NCBI GenBank assembly: GCA_905233455.1
Contig: CAJOES010000010.1
Coordinates: 1-35,036, forward strand
DNA from: an uncultured Synergistales bacterium
Lineage (GTDB): Bacteria > Synergistota > Synergistia > Synergistales > Aminobacteriaceae
Direction: 5' to 3'
Length of the DNA: 35,036 nt
The position numbers and the translations under genes are program-made. Shown one piece after another: positions 15,075 through 22,988 of this stretch. Positions within the stretch are counted from its first letter, which is position 1. Each line of letters opens with the position of its first letter. The notes beneath the pieces are model-generated. The model did not search any database. It had not been told where the DNA came from and worked only from the letters and a program-made list of their open reading frames with translations.

Positions 15075-15302
15075 ATGCCGGTAAATCTCAATGACGCAGA
15101 ATATTTTGCAGACAAAATCCTTCAGAGAGTGGATCAGCTCATCAATGAACGCAACATACTGAAGCGCGAACTTTCGAGGCGGTCTAACGGAAGCCTTGAG
15201 CATGAAAAAGATTTTGTACGCACGTATCAGGACAGCATAATAAACGCGGCTTCGGCTTCGGACAAGATAACGAGGCTTGAACATATGCTGATGCTGAAGT
15301 AA
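15075..15302 (+). CDS. Small coiled-coil protein upstream of zapA
   Basis: A 75-residue, highly charged helical protein that I do not recognise. Segments such as YFADKILQRVDQLINERNIL and LEHEKDFVRTYQDSIINAAS suggest a long amphipathic helix or coiled coil with no membrane span. It lies between flgJ and a ZapA-like gene, with which it is probably co-transcribed (13-base gap). The position raises two options that cannot be separated by eye: a flagellar chaperone or a partner of ZapA at the division ring. Its ribosome binding site is inside a hairpin. Confidence 0.7.
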   Translation: MPVNLNDAEYFADKILQRVDQLINERNILKRELSRRSNGSLEHEKDFVRTYQDSIINAASASDKITRLEHMLMLK

Positions 15303-15315
15303 TGAGGGAATAATC

Positions 15316-15558
15316 ATGAGGACTTCAAGGGACGTGTTCCTGACTATAGGCAAGGGAACATACACGATACATACACCGCTTGACACGGAGGAGCTTGACC
15401 GAGTAAAGAGCCTTATAGATGAAGCCTGCGGAGGTGTCGTGAAGGGAGCAAAACAGGAGGATATGTTAATGCTTACGTGTTTGAGGCTGGCATATTCGCT
15501 TGACTCTGTGAATGAAAAGCTGCGGAAGGTTCTTGAACATATAGACGGGGAGGCATGA
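15316..15558 (+). CDS. zapA: ZapA-like cell division protein
   Basis: ZapA binds FtsZ and bundles its filaments at the division site. The 80-residue product shows the family layout: a beta-hairpin start DVFLTIGKGTYTIHTPLDTE, then ELDRVKSLIDEACGG and a C-terminal helix DMLMLTCLRLAYSLDSVNEK for dimerisation. The length fits the short ZapA forms of Gram-positive-like bacteria. The similarity is by pattern only, so I hold it at moderate confidence. It overlaps no neighbour; the next gene begins three bases after its stop. Confidence 0.65.
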   Translation: MRTSRDVFLTIGKGTYTIHTPLDTEELDRVKSLIDEACGGVVKGAKQEDMLMLTCLRLAYSLDSVNEKLRKVLEHIDGEA

Positions 15559-15561
15559 TAG

Positions 15562-15687
15562 ATGACAAATATAATTTTCGGGCTGGCGATTATTGCCGGA
15601 ATATATTTTGCGTTCAGGTATATCGGCCATACGAAACACTGCAATCATAACTGTTCGGAATGCCGTCATCCCTGCCATATCAGATAG
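15562..15687 (+). CDS. Tiny Cys/His-rich membrane protein (FeoB-associated type)
   Basis: A 41-residue protein below the usual length cut-offs. One membrane span (NIIFGLAIIAGIYFAFRYIG) is followed by a short tail HTKHCNHNCSECRHPCHIR with four Cys and five His. This is the shape of the small FeoB-associated Cys-rich membrane proteins, although no feo gene is near. Metal binding is an inference from the Cys/His tail. A GGGGAGG element lies at the end of zapA, so coupling is likely. Confidence 0.6.
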   Translation: MTNIIFGLAIIAGIYFAFRYIGHTKHCNHNCSECRHPCHIR

Positions 15688-15721
15688 CTTAATCCGCGCA
15701 GGCTGTAAGAAATAAATTATT

Positions 15722-15752
15722 CCCCGTGATATTATTTCGGGGTTAATTTTTT
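15722..15752 (+). terminator. Rho-independent terminator before rplI
   Basis: CCCCG (15722-15726) pairs with CGGGG (15738-15742), followed by TTAATTTTTT. The flanking AAATTATT/TTAATTT can lengthen the stem. It ends the zapA transcript. Confidence 0.7.
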
Positions 15753-15773
15753 ATCGGAGGATATTTATTCGTC

Positions 15774-16223
15774 ATGAAAGTAATATTGAAATCAGACGTT
15801 AGCAAGCTCGGTAAAGCAGGATCGCTAATCGACGTAAGCGACGGATATGCACGCAATTTCCTTTTCCCGAAAGGCCTTGCAGTAGAAGCCACGCCCGGCA
15901 AGCTGGCAGAATGGAAAGCAGAACAGGCACGCTTGAAGGCCAAAGACGAGAAGAGACACGCAGAAGCCCTTGAACTGCAGAAAAGGCTGCAGGGAAGAAC
16001 TGTACGTGTTGAAGGCAAGGCTGGCGAGAACGGGAAACTTTTCGGGAGCATTACCGCCGCACAGATCGCAGAAGCACTTGAAGCACAGCATGATTTAAAG
16101 GAAATCGACAAGCGCGACATCAAGCTCGATGAGACCGTAAAGCAGGCAGGAAACTTCAGCTTTGCCCTGAAACTTTATCCCGGCGTTCAGGCTGACATGA
16201 CATTAACCGTAACAGTTTCATGA
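15774..16223 (+). CDS. rplI: 50S ribosomal protein L9
   Basis: L9 is an elongated large-subunit protein that limits frameshifting. It has 149 residues. The N-terminal domain [20 protein letters not shown] and [20 protein letters not shown] matches the family signature, followed by a long connecting helix and a C-terminal domain with [22 protein letters not shown] precedes the ATG. The stop overlaps the dnaB start (ATGA), an rplI-dnaB pairing common in bacteria. rpsF, ssb and rpsR, often upstream of rplI, are missing here. Confidence 0.97.
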   Translation: MKVILKSDVSKLGKAGSLIDVSDGYARNFLFPKGLAVEATPGKLAEWKAEQARLKAKDEKRHAEALELQKRLQGRTVRVEGKAGENGKLFGSITAAQIAEALEAQHDLKEIDKRDIKLDETVKQAGNFSFALKLYPGVQADMTLTVTVS

Positions 16224-17554
16224 ACCCCGTAACACCGCAGAGCTTAGAGTCAGAACGTGCAGTGCTGGGAGCCTGTATCATCTCGAAGGAGGCTCTCGGC
16301 AGTGCAATAGAGATTCTCCGGCCTGAAGATTTCTACGATCCCGACAACAGGAAAGCATATGAAGTCTTAACCAGCATGTACCTTTCTGACCGTCCGGTAG
16401 ACTTCATCACTGTATCCGACGAGTTCAGGAACAAGGGAATATTTGAGCGTCTCGGAGGACAGAGCTATATTGCCCAGATAACCGGCGAGGTAACTACAAC
16501 CGCTAATGTAGGCTATTACGCTGGGATAATTCATGAACGTTCGGTGCGCAGGAGGCTCATAGAGGCAGGACGGCAGATCATGGAGGCGGCTTACAACAGC
16601 GACAAGAGTACGAAAGAGATCATAGAGACTGCGGAAAAACTGTTATATGAGGCCGCACAGAACAAAAGCTCATCGGAATTCAGGCACGTCCGCGACATAA
16701 TCAGCCCCGTATTTGTCGGTATAGAGGACAGGTTCAGGCAGTCTGATGATCATGTTGCAGGATTCCCTTCAGGCTTTGCGGATCTCGACAGCTATACTGG
16801 AGGACTTCAGCCAGGAAGCCTCATCATTATTGCGGCTCGGCCGTCTATGGGCAAGACTGCATTTGCCATGAACATTGCGCAGTTCGGAGGGAATGAACAG
16901 AATCTGCCCGTGCTGGTATTCAGCCTTGAGATGCCCGCAGAACAGTTAGTGCTCCGTATGCTTTCGGCAGAATCGAACGTAGATTTGTCCCGCCTCAATG
17001 CAGGAACTTTCAACACAAGCGATTTTGACTTAGTACGCGAAGCATGTGATGTCCTGGCCCGGCGCAACATATTCATCAATGACGATTCAAACCTAACCGC
17101 AATGGATTTCAGGACAAGGTGCAGACGCTTCAAGACACGTTACCCCGATTTGGGACTCGTGATAGTGGACTACTTGCAGCTTATGACTACGGGAGCACGG
17201 GGCAATGACGGAAGGCAGCAGGAAGTTGCGGACATTTCCCGAATGCTGAAGGCCGTAGCGCGTGAGCTGAACTGTCCGGTTATCGCATTGTCGCAGCTGT
17301 CGCGCGAGACGGAGAAACGCACCGAGAAGAAACCCCAGCTTTCTGACCTTAGAGACTCCGGAGCTATCGAGCAGGATGCTGATGTAGTTATGCTTATGTT
17401 CAGGGAGGATTACTATACCGAGAACGAGAATAACGAACTGCAGGACAGCAAGGCAGATATACGAATAGCAAAGAACAGGAACGGAAGCACAGGAACTTTT
17501 CACCTGACATTCAAGCGGGAGATTACGAGGTTCTTCAATTACGGTGAAGGATAA
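16220..17554 (+). CDS. dnaB: Replicative DNA helicase DnaB
   Basis: The hexameric 5'-3' helicase that unwinds the replication fork. The protein is 444 residues. An N-terminal domain begins [20 protein letters not shown] and has [17 protein letters not shown]. The RecA-like C-terminal domain has Walker [15 protein letters not shown] (about 204-217), Walker [11 protein letters not shown], the [12 protein letters not shown] sensor and [20 protein letters not shown] near the end. No intein or insertion is visible. It is translationally coupled to rplI by a 4-base overlap. Confidence 0.98.
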   Translation: MNPVTPQSLESERAVLGACIISKEALGSAIEILRPEDFYDPDNRKAYEVLTSMYLSDRPVDFITVSDEFRNKGIFERLGGQSYIAQITGEVTTTANVGYYAGIIHERSVRRRLIEAGRQIMEAAYNSDKSTKEIIETAEKLLYEAAQNKSSSEFRHVRDIISPVFVGIEDRFRQSDDHVAGFPSGFADLDSYTGGLQPGSLIIIAARPSMGKTAFAMNIAQFGGNEQNLPVLVFSLEMPAEQLVLRMLSAESNVDLSRLNAGTFNTSDFDLVREACDVLARRNIFINDDSNLTAMDFRTRCRRFKTRYPDLGLVIVDYLQLMTTGARGNDGRQQEVADISRMLKAVARELNCPVIALSQLSRETEKRTEKKPQLSDLRDSGAIEQDADVVMLMFREDYYTENENNELQDSKADIRIAKNRNGSTGTFHLTFKREITRFFNYGEG

Positions 17555-17561
17555 TGATTTG

Positions 17562-17589
17562 CCCCCTGCACATAACAGGGGGGATTTTT
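17562..17589 (+). terminator. Terminator after dnaB
   Basis: CCCCCTG (17562-17568) pairs with CAGGGGG (17576-17582), a 7-base loop, followed by GATTTTT. It separates dnaB from the convergent permease gene. Confidence 0.85.
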
Positions 17590-17590
17590 C

Positions 17591-18811
17591 CTACTCCGTG
17601 TGCAATGCCGCTATAGGATCAAGGTTCGAAGCCTTCCATGCCGGCCAGAAACCGAACAGCACGCCCACGAACGCCGAGAAGCCTGCAGCTATAACAACGG
17701 ACTGCACCGAAATCACCGTAGGCCAAGACAGGAATTTTGTTATCCCTTTCGATATTCCCACGCCACCGGAGATGCCGATTATACCGCCTAATAACGACAG
17801 CACTACAGCTTCAGTCAGGAATTGTACGCGAACATTTGACGGCCTTGCACCGACTGCCATGCGTATACCAATCTCGCGAGTCCTCTCACTTACAGACACC
17901 AACATAATATTCATGATGCCTATTCCGCCTACAAGAAGTGATATTGACGCAACAGCACCCAGAAGCATACTCATTACGTTAGCTGTGTTTGATGCGTTCT
18001 CCATTGCCGAAGTCAGGTCGCGTATCTGAAAGTCATTCTCTACGCCTTCAGTGAGCTTGTGCCTCTGCCGCAGTATTGAGCGTACTTCCTCCATAGCAGT
18101 ATCAAGAACATCACGTGTCTTAGCCTGAACGTTGATTCTGTTCACCGCGCTAACCTTGTTGCCGAACCGCACAAGCCTTCTCTGCGCAGTAGTTACCGGG
18201 ACGAGTATGAAGTCATCCTGATCCTGCCCCCAAGAATTAGCCCCTTTCGCCTTCATCACACCGACAATCCTGAAGGGAATATTCTTTATGCGTATGTTTG
18301 CGTCGAGAGGGTCAGAATATCCGAAGAGTTCTGTTGCTACTGTCTTTCCGATAACGCACACCTTAGCCGCAGACCGAACGTCGGCATCAGTGAAACACGC
18401 TCCCGATTCAAGCTCCCATGTCCTGACAGGCAGAATTTCCGGAGTACTGCCCGTTATGCTGGTGTTCCAGTTGGAATTGCCGTAGATCACCTGTGCACGG
18501 GTATTGACCTCCGGGGCTGTCCTCTCTATTGCGAAGCTCTCATCTGCAAGCGCGCTGCTGTCCTCAAGCGTGAGACTCTGCCCGCTTCCTGCCGCACCTC
18601 TTGCGCCTGTTGAGTTAGGCGGGGCTGGCATGACTATAAGCAGGTTTGCACCGAAGCCTGACATGAAGCCCTCTATCTGCTGTGATGCACCGTTGCCTAT
18701 TGCTACCATCGTGATTACTGCACCGACACCGATAATTATTCCCAGCATGGTTAATATTGAACGCGTCCTGTTGCCCAGAAGAGAACGCAATGCTGTCCTG
18801 ATTATCTCCAT
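17591..18811 (-). CDS. MacB-type ABC transporter permease (FtsX family), solitary
   Basis: A 406-residue inner-membrane protein of the MacB/FtsX permease family, which uses ATP hydrolysis to power export or lipoprotein-type mechanical work across the periplasm. One span lies near the N-terminus (ILTMLGIIIGVGAVITMVAI), then a large periplasmic MacB core domain (about 45-270) with GNSNWNTSITGSTPEILPVR, then three C-terminal spans including SLLVGGIGIMNIMLVSVSER and TREIGIRMAVGARP. The ABC ATPase and MacA-type adaptor that normally accompany it are absent on either side. It is monocistronic here, so its ATPase must be elsewhere. The ribosome binding site is weak. Confidence 0.85.
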   Translation of the reverse strand: MEIIRTALRSLLGNRTRSILTMLGIIIGVGAVITMVAIGNGASQQIEGFMSGFGANLLIVMPAPPNSTGARGAAGSGQSLTLEDSSALADESFAIERTAPEVNTRAQVIYGNSNWNTSITGSTPEILPVRTWELESGACFTDADVRSAAKVCVIGKTVATELFGYSDPLDANIRIKNIPFRIVGVMKAKGANSWGQDQDDFILVPVTTAQRRLVRFGNKVSAVNRINVQAKTRDVLDTAMEEVRSILRQRHKLTEGVENDFQIRDLTSAMENASNTANVMSMLLGAVASISLLVGGIGIMNIMLVSVSERTREIGIRMAVGARPSNVRVQFLTEAVVLSLLGGIIGISGGVGISKGITKFLSWPTVISVQSVVIAAGFSAFVGVLFGFWPAWKASNLDPIAALHTE

Positions 18812-18901
18812 ATGAATAGACCACTTCCCGAAAAAATTTTCATGACATTATAATTTAATCACCTGTCAGTGTATTTATTAAGGAGAAAATTTTTTTAATG
18901 C

Positions 18902-18907
18902 TATAAT
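18902..18907 (+). promoter_or_regulatory. Putative -10 element of PH-domain gene
   Basis: TATAAT at 18902-18907 lies in an A/T-rich intergenic region 54 bases before the gene; no good -35 is seen. On the other strand ATTATA at 18847-18852 could be the -10 of the permease gene. TTCAG and CTGAA repeats flank the leader. Confidence 0.4.
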
Positions 18908-18960
18908 AAATTCAGTCAGCCAAAATTGCTGAATACATACAGGGAGGAAATATTTTCATC

Positions 18961-19491
18961 ATGGAAGCAACATACAAATCATACAAAACATCGTGGAAAA
19001 GTTTCTACAAGCTCATTTGCTTGATGATACTTGTCTTGGTTCTCGCTTTTGCCGCAAAATATGTCGGGCCTTTTGCAGGCTGGTCAAAATGGATATGGAT
19101 CGCCGCAGGAATTATTGATGTCCTTATACTTCTTTATATCATCGTGCAGAGAACTACAATGGTTCTTGTGCTCAAGGATAACCCGGGCAAAGCAGAAGAT
19201 CAGGAAGTATCTTTTGTTACCTGCCACCCGTTAAAGCCGTTCAGCCCGGATTTCAGGGAGTCTATTGAAATAGGACTCTCAAACATTATGCACATTAAGA
19301 TCGGACAGACAATGATGCAGACTGTTCTGAATATCGGCGACATTGTCATAACCTCGTCAGGCACAGGCTCGGAAGAAATCAAGGCCAAGAACATACCTAA
19401 CCCTCAGGCAGTCCGCGATGAGATCCAGGTTCACGCAAGAAGGTACTCTATGCCGACAAATCCTGCTCCTGTTTCTGCGCCGGAAGCATAA
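18961..19491 (+). CDS. Membrane protein with bacterial PH domain
   Basis: A 176-residue protein. Two membrane spans (about residues 16-34 and 43-62, CLMILVLVLAFAA and WIWIAAGIIDVLILLYIIV) are followed by a cytoplasmic PH-like domain with ESIEIGLSNIMHIKIGQTMM and LNIGDIVITSSGTGSEEIKA, then NIPNPQAVRDEI. That strand-helix pattern is typical of the YdbS/bPH2 family, whose function is poorly known. The C-terminus is Pro/Ala-rich. A strong GGAGG ribosome binding site precedes the ATG. It is a single-gene unit ending at a terminator. Confidence 0.8.
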   Translation: MEATYKSYKTSWKSFYKLICLMILVLVLAFAAKYVGPFAGWSKWIWIAAGIIDVLILLYIIVQRTTMVLVLKDNPGKAEDQEVSFVTCHPLKPFSPDFRESIEIGLSNIMHIKIGQTMMQTVLNIGDIVITSSGTGSEEIKAKNIPNPQAVRDEIQVHARRYSMPTNPAPVSAPEA

Positions 19492-19524
19492 TCGCTTTTG
19501 CTTAACTACACGCAGACAGAAATT

Positions 19525-19560
19525 CGGGAGCCTGCCCTCAAGACAAGCCCCCGTTTTTTT
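19525..19560 (+). terminator. Terminator between converging genes
   Basis: An imperfect stem CGGGAGCCTG (19525-19534) against CAAGCCCCCG (19544-19553) is followed by seven T (19554-19560). It ends the PH-domain gene and overlaps the stop codon of the minus-strand kinase. Confidence 0.6.
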
Positions 19561-21421
19561 ATGCCTTTTTTCTGTTCAGGCACTCTTTCATTATCCTCAT
19601 CATCTCGTCAGACTTAAACGGCTTAGGCAGATAGTCATCAAACCCGTGCGCAATATATTCTGCCCGTGCGTTGCCTCCAGCATTGGCCGTAAGCGCAATG
19701 AACTTAGTACCTTCCGCATATTTCTTCGCGTGTTTCAGCGTCTCTATACCGTCCATACCCGGCATCTTGTGATCCAGAAAGACTACATCATAATGTTCTT
19801 TCTTCATCATCTCTAATGCGTCTTCACCGCTCTCTGAAGTGTCAACCTGAGATTCCGTAACTTTCAGCATACCCTTAGCCACAACCAGATTCACCGGCGT
19901 ATCATCAACCACTAAAATTTTTGCGTCCGGCCACACCGAAGCACCCTCGTCAATATCATCTTCAGCTTCACGGTTCATCATCTCGTTGTGCAGGAACTCC
20001 TCATATTCTCCTACAGTCATATTGCTTCCAGTCGCAAGCCTCTGCATGACCTCAAATGTGAACGTGCTTCCCTTGCCGTAAGTGCTCTCGACGGTGATTT
20101 TGCCGTTCATTATGTCCGCAATGTTCTGCACAAGCGTAAGGCCAAGCCCTGCACCGGGAATATTCCGCGTCTCAAGGATATTAGCCCGCTCGAAAGGCTC
20201 AAAGATATTTGCGCGCTCCTTCTCACGCATACCGATTCCCGTATCACTCACCGCGAACCTGAGCAGAATATTTCCCCCGGTCTTGTGCTCCCCGGTAACT
20301 TTCAGGGTAATGCTTCCCTTGATGGTATATTTTCCTGCATTATCCAGAAGGTTAATCAACACCTGCTTTAGCCTCAAAGCGTCCCCGAAAACGTGTTCAG
20401 GAAGGTTTTTATCCGCGTCAAGAATGAACTTCAGCCCCGCCTTCTGCGTTATCCTGTGTATAACGTACCCTTCGCACTCCTTCAGCAGTTCCCACAGATG
20501 ATATTCATTCTCGAAAAGATCCATTTTCCCCGCCTCAATCTTTGAGATGTCAAGAATATTGTTGACCAGAGTCAGCAGTGAGTTTCCCGCCCTCCTGATG
20601 TCCTCCGATGCCTTGCGCGTTGCAGGGTCAGGGTTCTCCGCCATAATCATTTCGTTTATGCCTAAGATTGCGTTCATGGGCGTGCGTATCTCGTGTGAGG
20701 TGCTCGCGAGGAAGTTGCTTTTTGCCTTGTTCGCCACATTGGCCTGACGTATTGACTCTTCCGTCCGTATCCTTGCATCCTCCGTTTCTTTCTGTGCAGT
20801 GATGAGCTTCCGGTATGTAGGAGCTTCCATGTAGAAGAAAGTGAAATACAGCATCAGAGTAGCTATCGAGTACACTAACGCTATATCCTGTTTGAACAGG
20901 TACTGAATGACGAATGAGTCAATAAGCAGCAGGAACATTAGATTCATTACGATGAACTGCCCGTTGCCGTAATACTCCTGATGAATTAGCTGCAGGCAGA
21001 AACCTTCAGTTACGAACAGCACAGCAAAGCCTGGAGAAAATATCATGTAAATATTCTCGTCGTTCCTGAACATGAAGAAAGATATTATACTTACGCACAG
21101 CATAAGAAAATTTATGCTGGTGAAACGCTTGGAGATGCTCCGGGTGTATGCGGCAACGTAGCACATCAGGCAGTAAGCGTTAATGTTCACGGCCACGAAG
21201 AAAAGTTTTGTGTACAGCACCGAAATATCCATTTCGTAGAAAATTTCTATTGAGACCTCAAATACTGCCGCCGCAAAGGTAGATATTACAAGCAGAAGAA
21301 ACCTTCTGTTTATCTCCGAACTGACAGCCATGCGCCCGCCCAGAAACATAGCAAGCACCAGTAAAAAAGGTATCATAGTGAGTTCAAGCCATATAGGCTC
21401 CAAGTTATACGCCGAAATCAT
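19559..21421 (-). CDS. Hybrid sensor histidine kinase with receiver domain
   Basis: A 620-residue inner-membrane signalling protein. About residues 10-200 hold roughly seven membrane spans forming an unclassified sensor. A linker helix leads to the HisKA domain with STSHEIRTPMNAILG, where His243 is the phospho-acceptor, then the ATPase domain with the N box LINLLDNAGKYT, the G1 box DTGIGM and the G2 box GAGLGL. A receiver follows (about 500-615): ILVVDDTPVNL, VVFLDHKMPGMDG with Asp550, Thr578 and Lys600. No DNA-binding output or separate regulator is adjacent. It is transcribed away from the permease genes with a 112-base gap, which may mean shared regulation. Confidence 0.93.
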   Translation of the reverse strand: MISAYNLEPIWLELTMIPFLLVLAMFLGGRMAVSSEINRRFLLLVISTFAAAVFEVSIEIFYEMDISVLYTKLFFVAVNINAYCLMCYVAAYTRSISKRFTSINFLMLCVSIISFFMFRNDENIYMIFSPGFAVLFVTEGFCLQLIHQEYYGNGQFIVMNLMFLLLIDSFVIQYLFKQDIALVYSIATLMLYFTFFYMEAPTYRKLITAQKETEDARIRTEESIRQANVANKAKSNFLASTSHEIRTPMNAILGINEMIMAENPDPATRKASEDIRRAGNSLLTLVNNILDISKIEAGKMDLFENEYHLWELLKECEGYVIHRITQKAGLKFILDADKNLPEHVFGDALRLKQVLINLLDNAGKYTIKGSITLKVTGEHKTGGNILLRFAVSDTGIGMREKERANIFEPFERANILETRNIPGAGLGLTLVQNIADIMNGKITVESTYGKGSTFTFEVMQRLATGSNMTVGEYEEFLHNEMMNREAEDDIDEGASVWPDAKILVVDDTPVNLVVAKGMLKVTESQVDTSESGEDALEMMKKEHYDVVFLDHKMPGMDGIETLKHAKKYAEGTKFIALTANAGGNARAEYIAHGFDDYLPKPFKSDEMMRIMKECLNRKKA

Positions 21422-21481
21422 ACTTAATGCAGGACTCCTTTGAAAATAAATGCTGATTATAGAAACAAGTATAGCATTTGA

Positions 21482-21487
21482 TATAAT
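21482..21487 (+). promoter_or_regulatory. Putative -10 element of permease operon
   Basis: TATAAT at 21482-21487 lies 46 bases before the first permease start. A -35 is not clear (TTATAG at 21457-21462 would give a 19-base spacer). Confidence 0.4.
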
Positions 21488-21533
21488 TCAACTCACACAT
21501 CACATAAATAAAGGAAAGACCTTTTTATTCATC

Positions 21534-22988
21534 ATGCAGAATAATGATAAACATTTAGAGAGAAAACTTACCCCGTTAAATGTATGGTCGCTGGCATTCG
21601 GCTGCGTAATAGGCTGGAGTGCCTTTGTCATGCCCGGCACTATATTCCTGAAGAATGCCGGGCCTATGGGGACGCTTATAGCGATAGAGACAGCTTCATT
21701 CGTCATGCTGATCATCTCCTACAACTACAGCTACATGCTGAAGAAATTTCCGATGGCAGGCGGAGAGTTCATATACGCAAAACATGCCTTCGGGAACATT
21801 CACGGCTTCCTGTGCGCATGGTTCTTGAGCCTCTCGTACCTGTCAGTTATCCCCCTCAATGCTACAGCACTGAACCTGATCATGCGGGCAGTGTTCGGCG
21901 AGGCATTCGAGTTCGGCTTTCACTACGTCATTGCAGGGTATGATGTCTACTTCGGGGAAATGCTGTTAGCTATAGGTGCTCTGGTGCTGTTCGCGGTCGT
22001 CAGCTCTTTCGGCATACAGTTCACGGGAAAAGTGCAGACATTCATGGTTATGGTTCTGTTAGGCGGAATAATCATCGTCCTGTGCGGCGTAGCATTCAGC
22101 CCTTCTTCCAGCACAATGAACCTCATGCCCATGTTTCACCCGGTAATGCCGAACTTCTCACGTAGCATAACGGCTCAGGTAATAGCAGTCCTCGTAACAG
22201 CCCCGCAGTCATTCGTAGGGTTCGACACAGTTCCCCAGCTCATAGAGGAGTCTAATTTCCCTGCAGAACGCCTCAAAGTAGTTATGGACACGAGCATAAT
22301 CTGCGGTGGATTCGTGTATATCGTCCTCACTATGATTGCATGTTCCGTCTTCCCGGCAGTATATACGGCATGGTTCACGTACATAGACTCACTGCCACGC
22401 CTCAGCGGCATAGAGGCAATTCCGACACTGAACGCGGCATATACTGTGATGGGGCGGGCAGGACTGTTCTGCATCGTCGCTTCAGTCATTGCGGCAATGC
22501 TCACGGGTATTGTAGGGTTCTACACGGCTACAAGCAGAGTCCTCTACTCTATGGCACGGGACGGCATGATCCCTTCATGGTTCAGATACCTCAACAAACA
22601 CGGAGTACCCACACATGCAGGGCTGTTCTGTCTGGTGATAGCCGGTGCTACGTCGCTTCTTGGCCGCGCGGTATTGGGGTGGGTGTTCGATATGGCCTCA
22701 ATCGGGGGATCTATAGGCTTTGCGTACACGTCAATATCAGCCTGCAAGTATTCATTCACCGAGAAACGTGCTGACATTATGATATTCGGCATACTGGGCT
22801 TCGTGTTCTCGGTAAGTTTTGCGGTGCTGCTGCTTGTGCCTATTCCGGGACTCAACGTATCACTGAGCACTGAGTCATATATTCTCCTCATAGTATGGTT
22901 AGTTTTAGGTGCTGTTTTTTTTTACAGGAGAAATTTAAAGCATGTCAGAGAGCAAGCCAAAGCTGCAAAAGAAATTAACGCTGCTTAA
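21534..22988 (+). CDS. APC-superfamily amino-acid permease, copy 1
   Basis: A 484-residue membrane transporter with about 12 spans. The first span carries the APC signature: NVWSLAFGCVIGWSAFVMPG. Other segments typical of this superfamily include MAGGEFIYAKHAFG, VGFDTVPQLIEESNFPAERL and GFYTATSRVLYSMARDGMIP. The substrate cannot be read from the sequence; amino acids or polyamines are usual. The ATG at 21534 has AAAGGAAAG upstream; a frame 84 bases longer has no sensible start. It overlaps the next permease by 47 bases, and nine T occur close to its end (22915-22923). Confidence 0.88.
   Translation: MQNNDKHLERKLTPLNVWSLAFGCVIGWSAFVMPGTIFLKNAGPMGTLIAIETASFVMLIISYNYSYMLKKFPMAGGEFIYAKHAFGNIHGFLCAWFLSLSYLSVIPLNATALNLIMRAVFGEAFEFGFHYVIAGYDVYFGEMLLAIGALVLFAVVSSFGIQFTGKVQTFMVMVLLGGIIIVLCGVAFSPSSSTMNLMPMFHPVMPNFSRSITAQVIAVLVTAPQSFVGFDTVPQLIEESNFPAERLKVVMDTSIICGGFVYIVLTMIACSVFPAVYTAWFTYIDSLPRLSGIEAIPTLNAAYTVMGRAGLFCIVASVIAAMLTGIVGFYTATSRVLYSMARDGMIPSWFRYLNKHGVPTHAGLFCLVIAGATSLLGRAVLGWVFDMASIGGSIGFAYTSISACKYSFTEKRADIMIFGILGFVFSVSFAVLLLVPIPGLNVSLSTESYILLIVWLVLGAVFFYRRNLKHVREQAKAAKEINAA

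Noticed and set aside
18881-18906. Two-codon leader frame ATG CTA TAA behind an AAGGAG site
   Set aside because: It overlaps the TATAAT -10 element, so it would not be transcribed.
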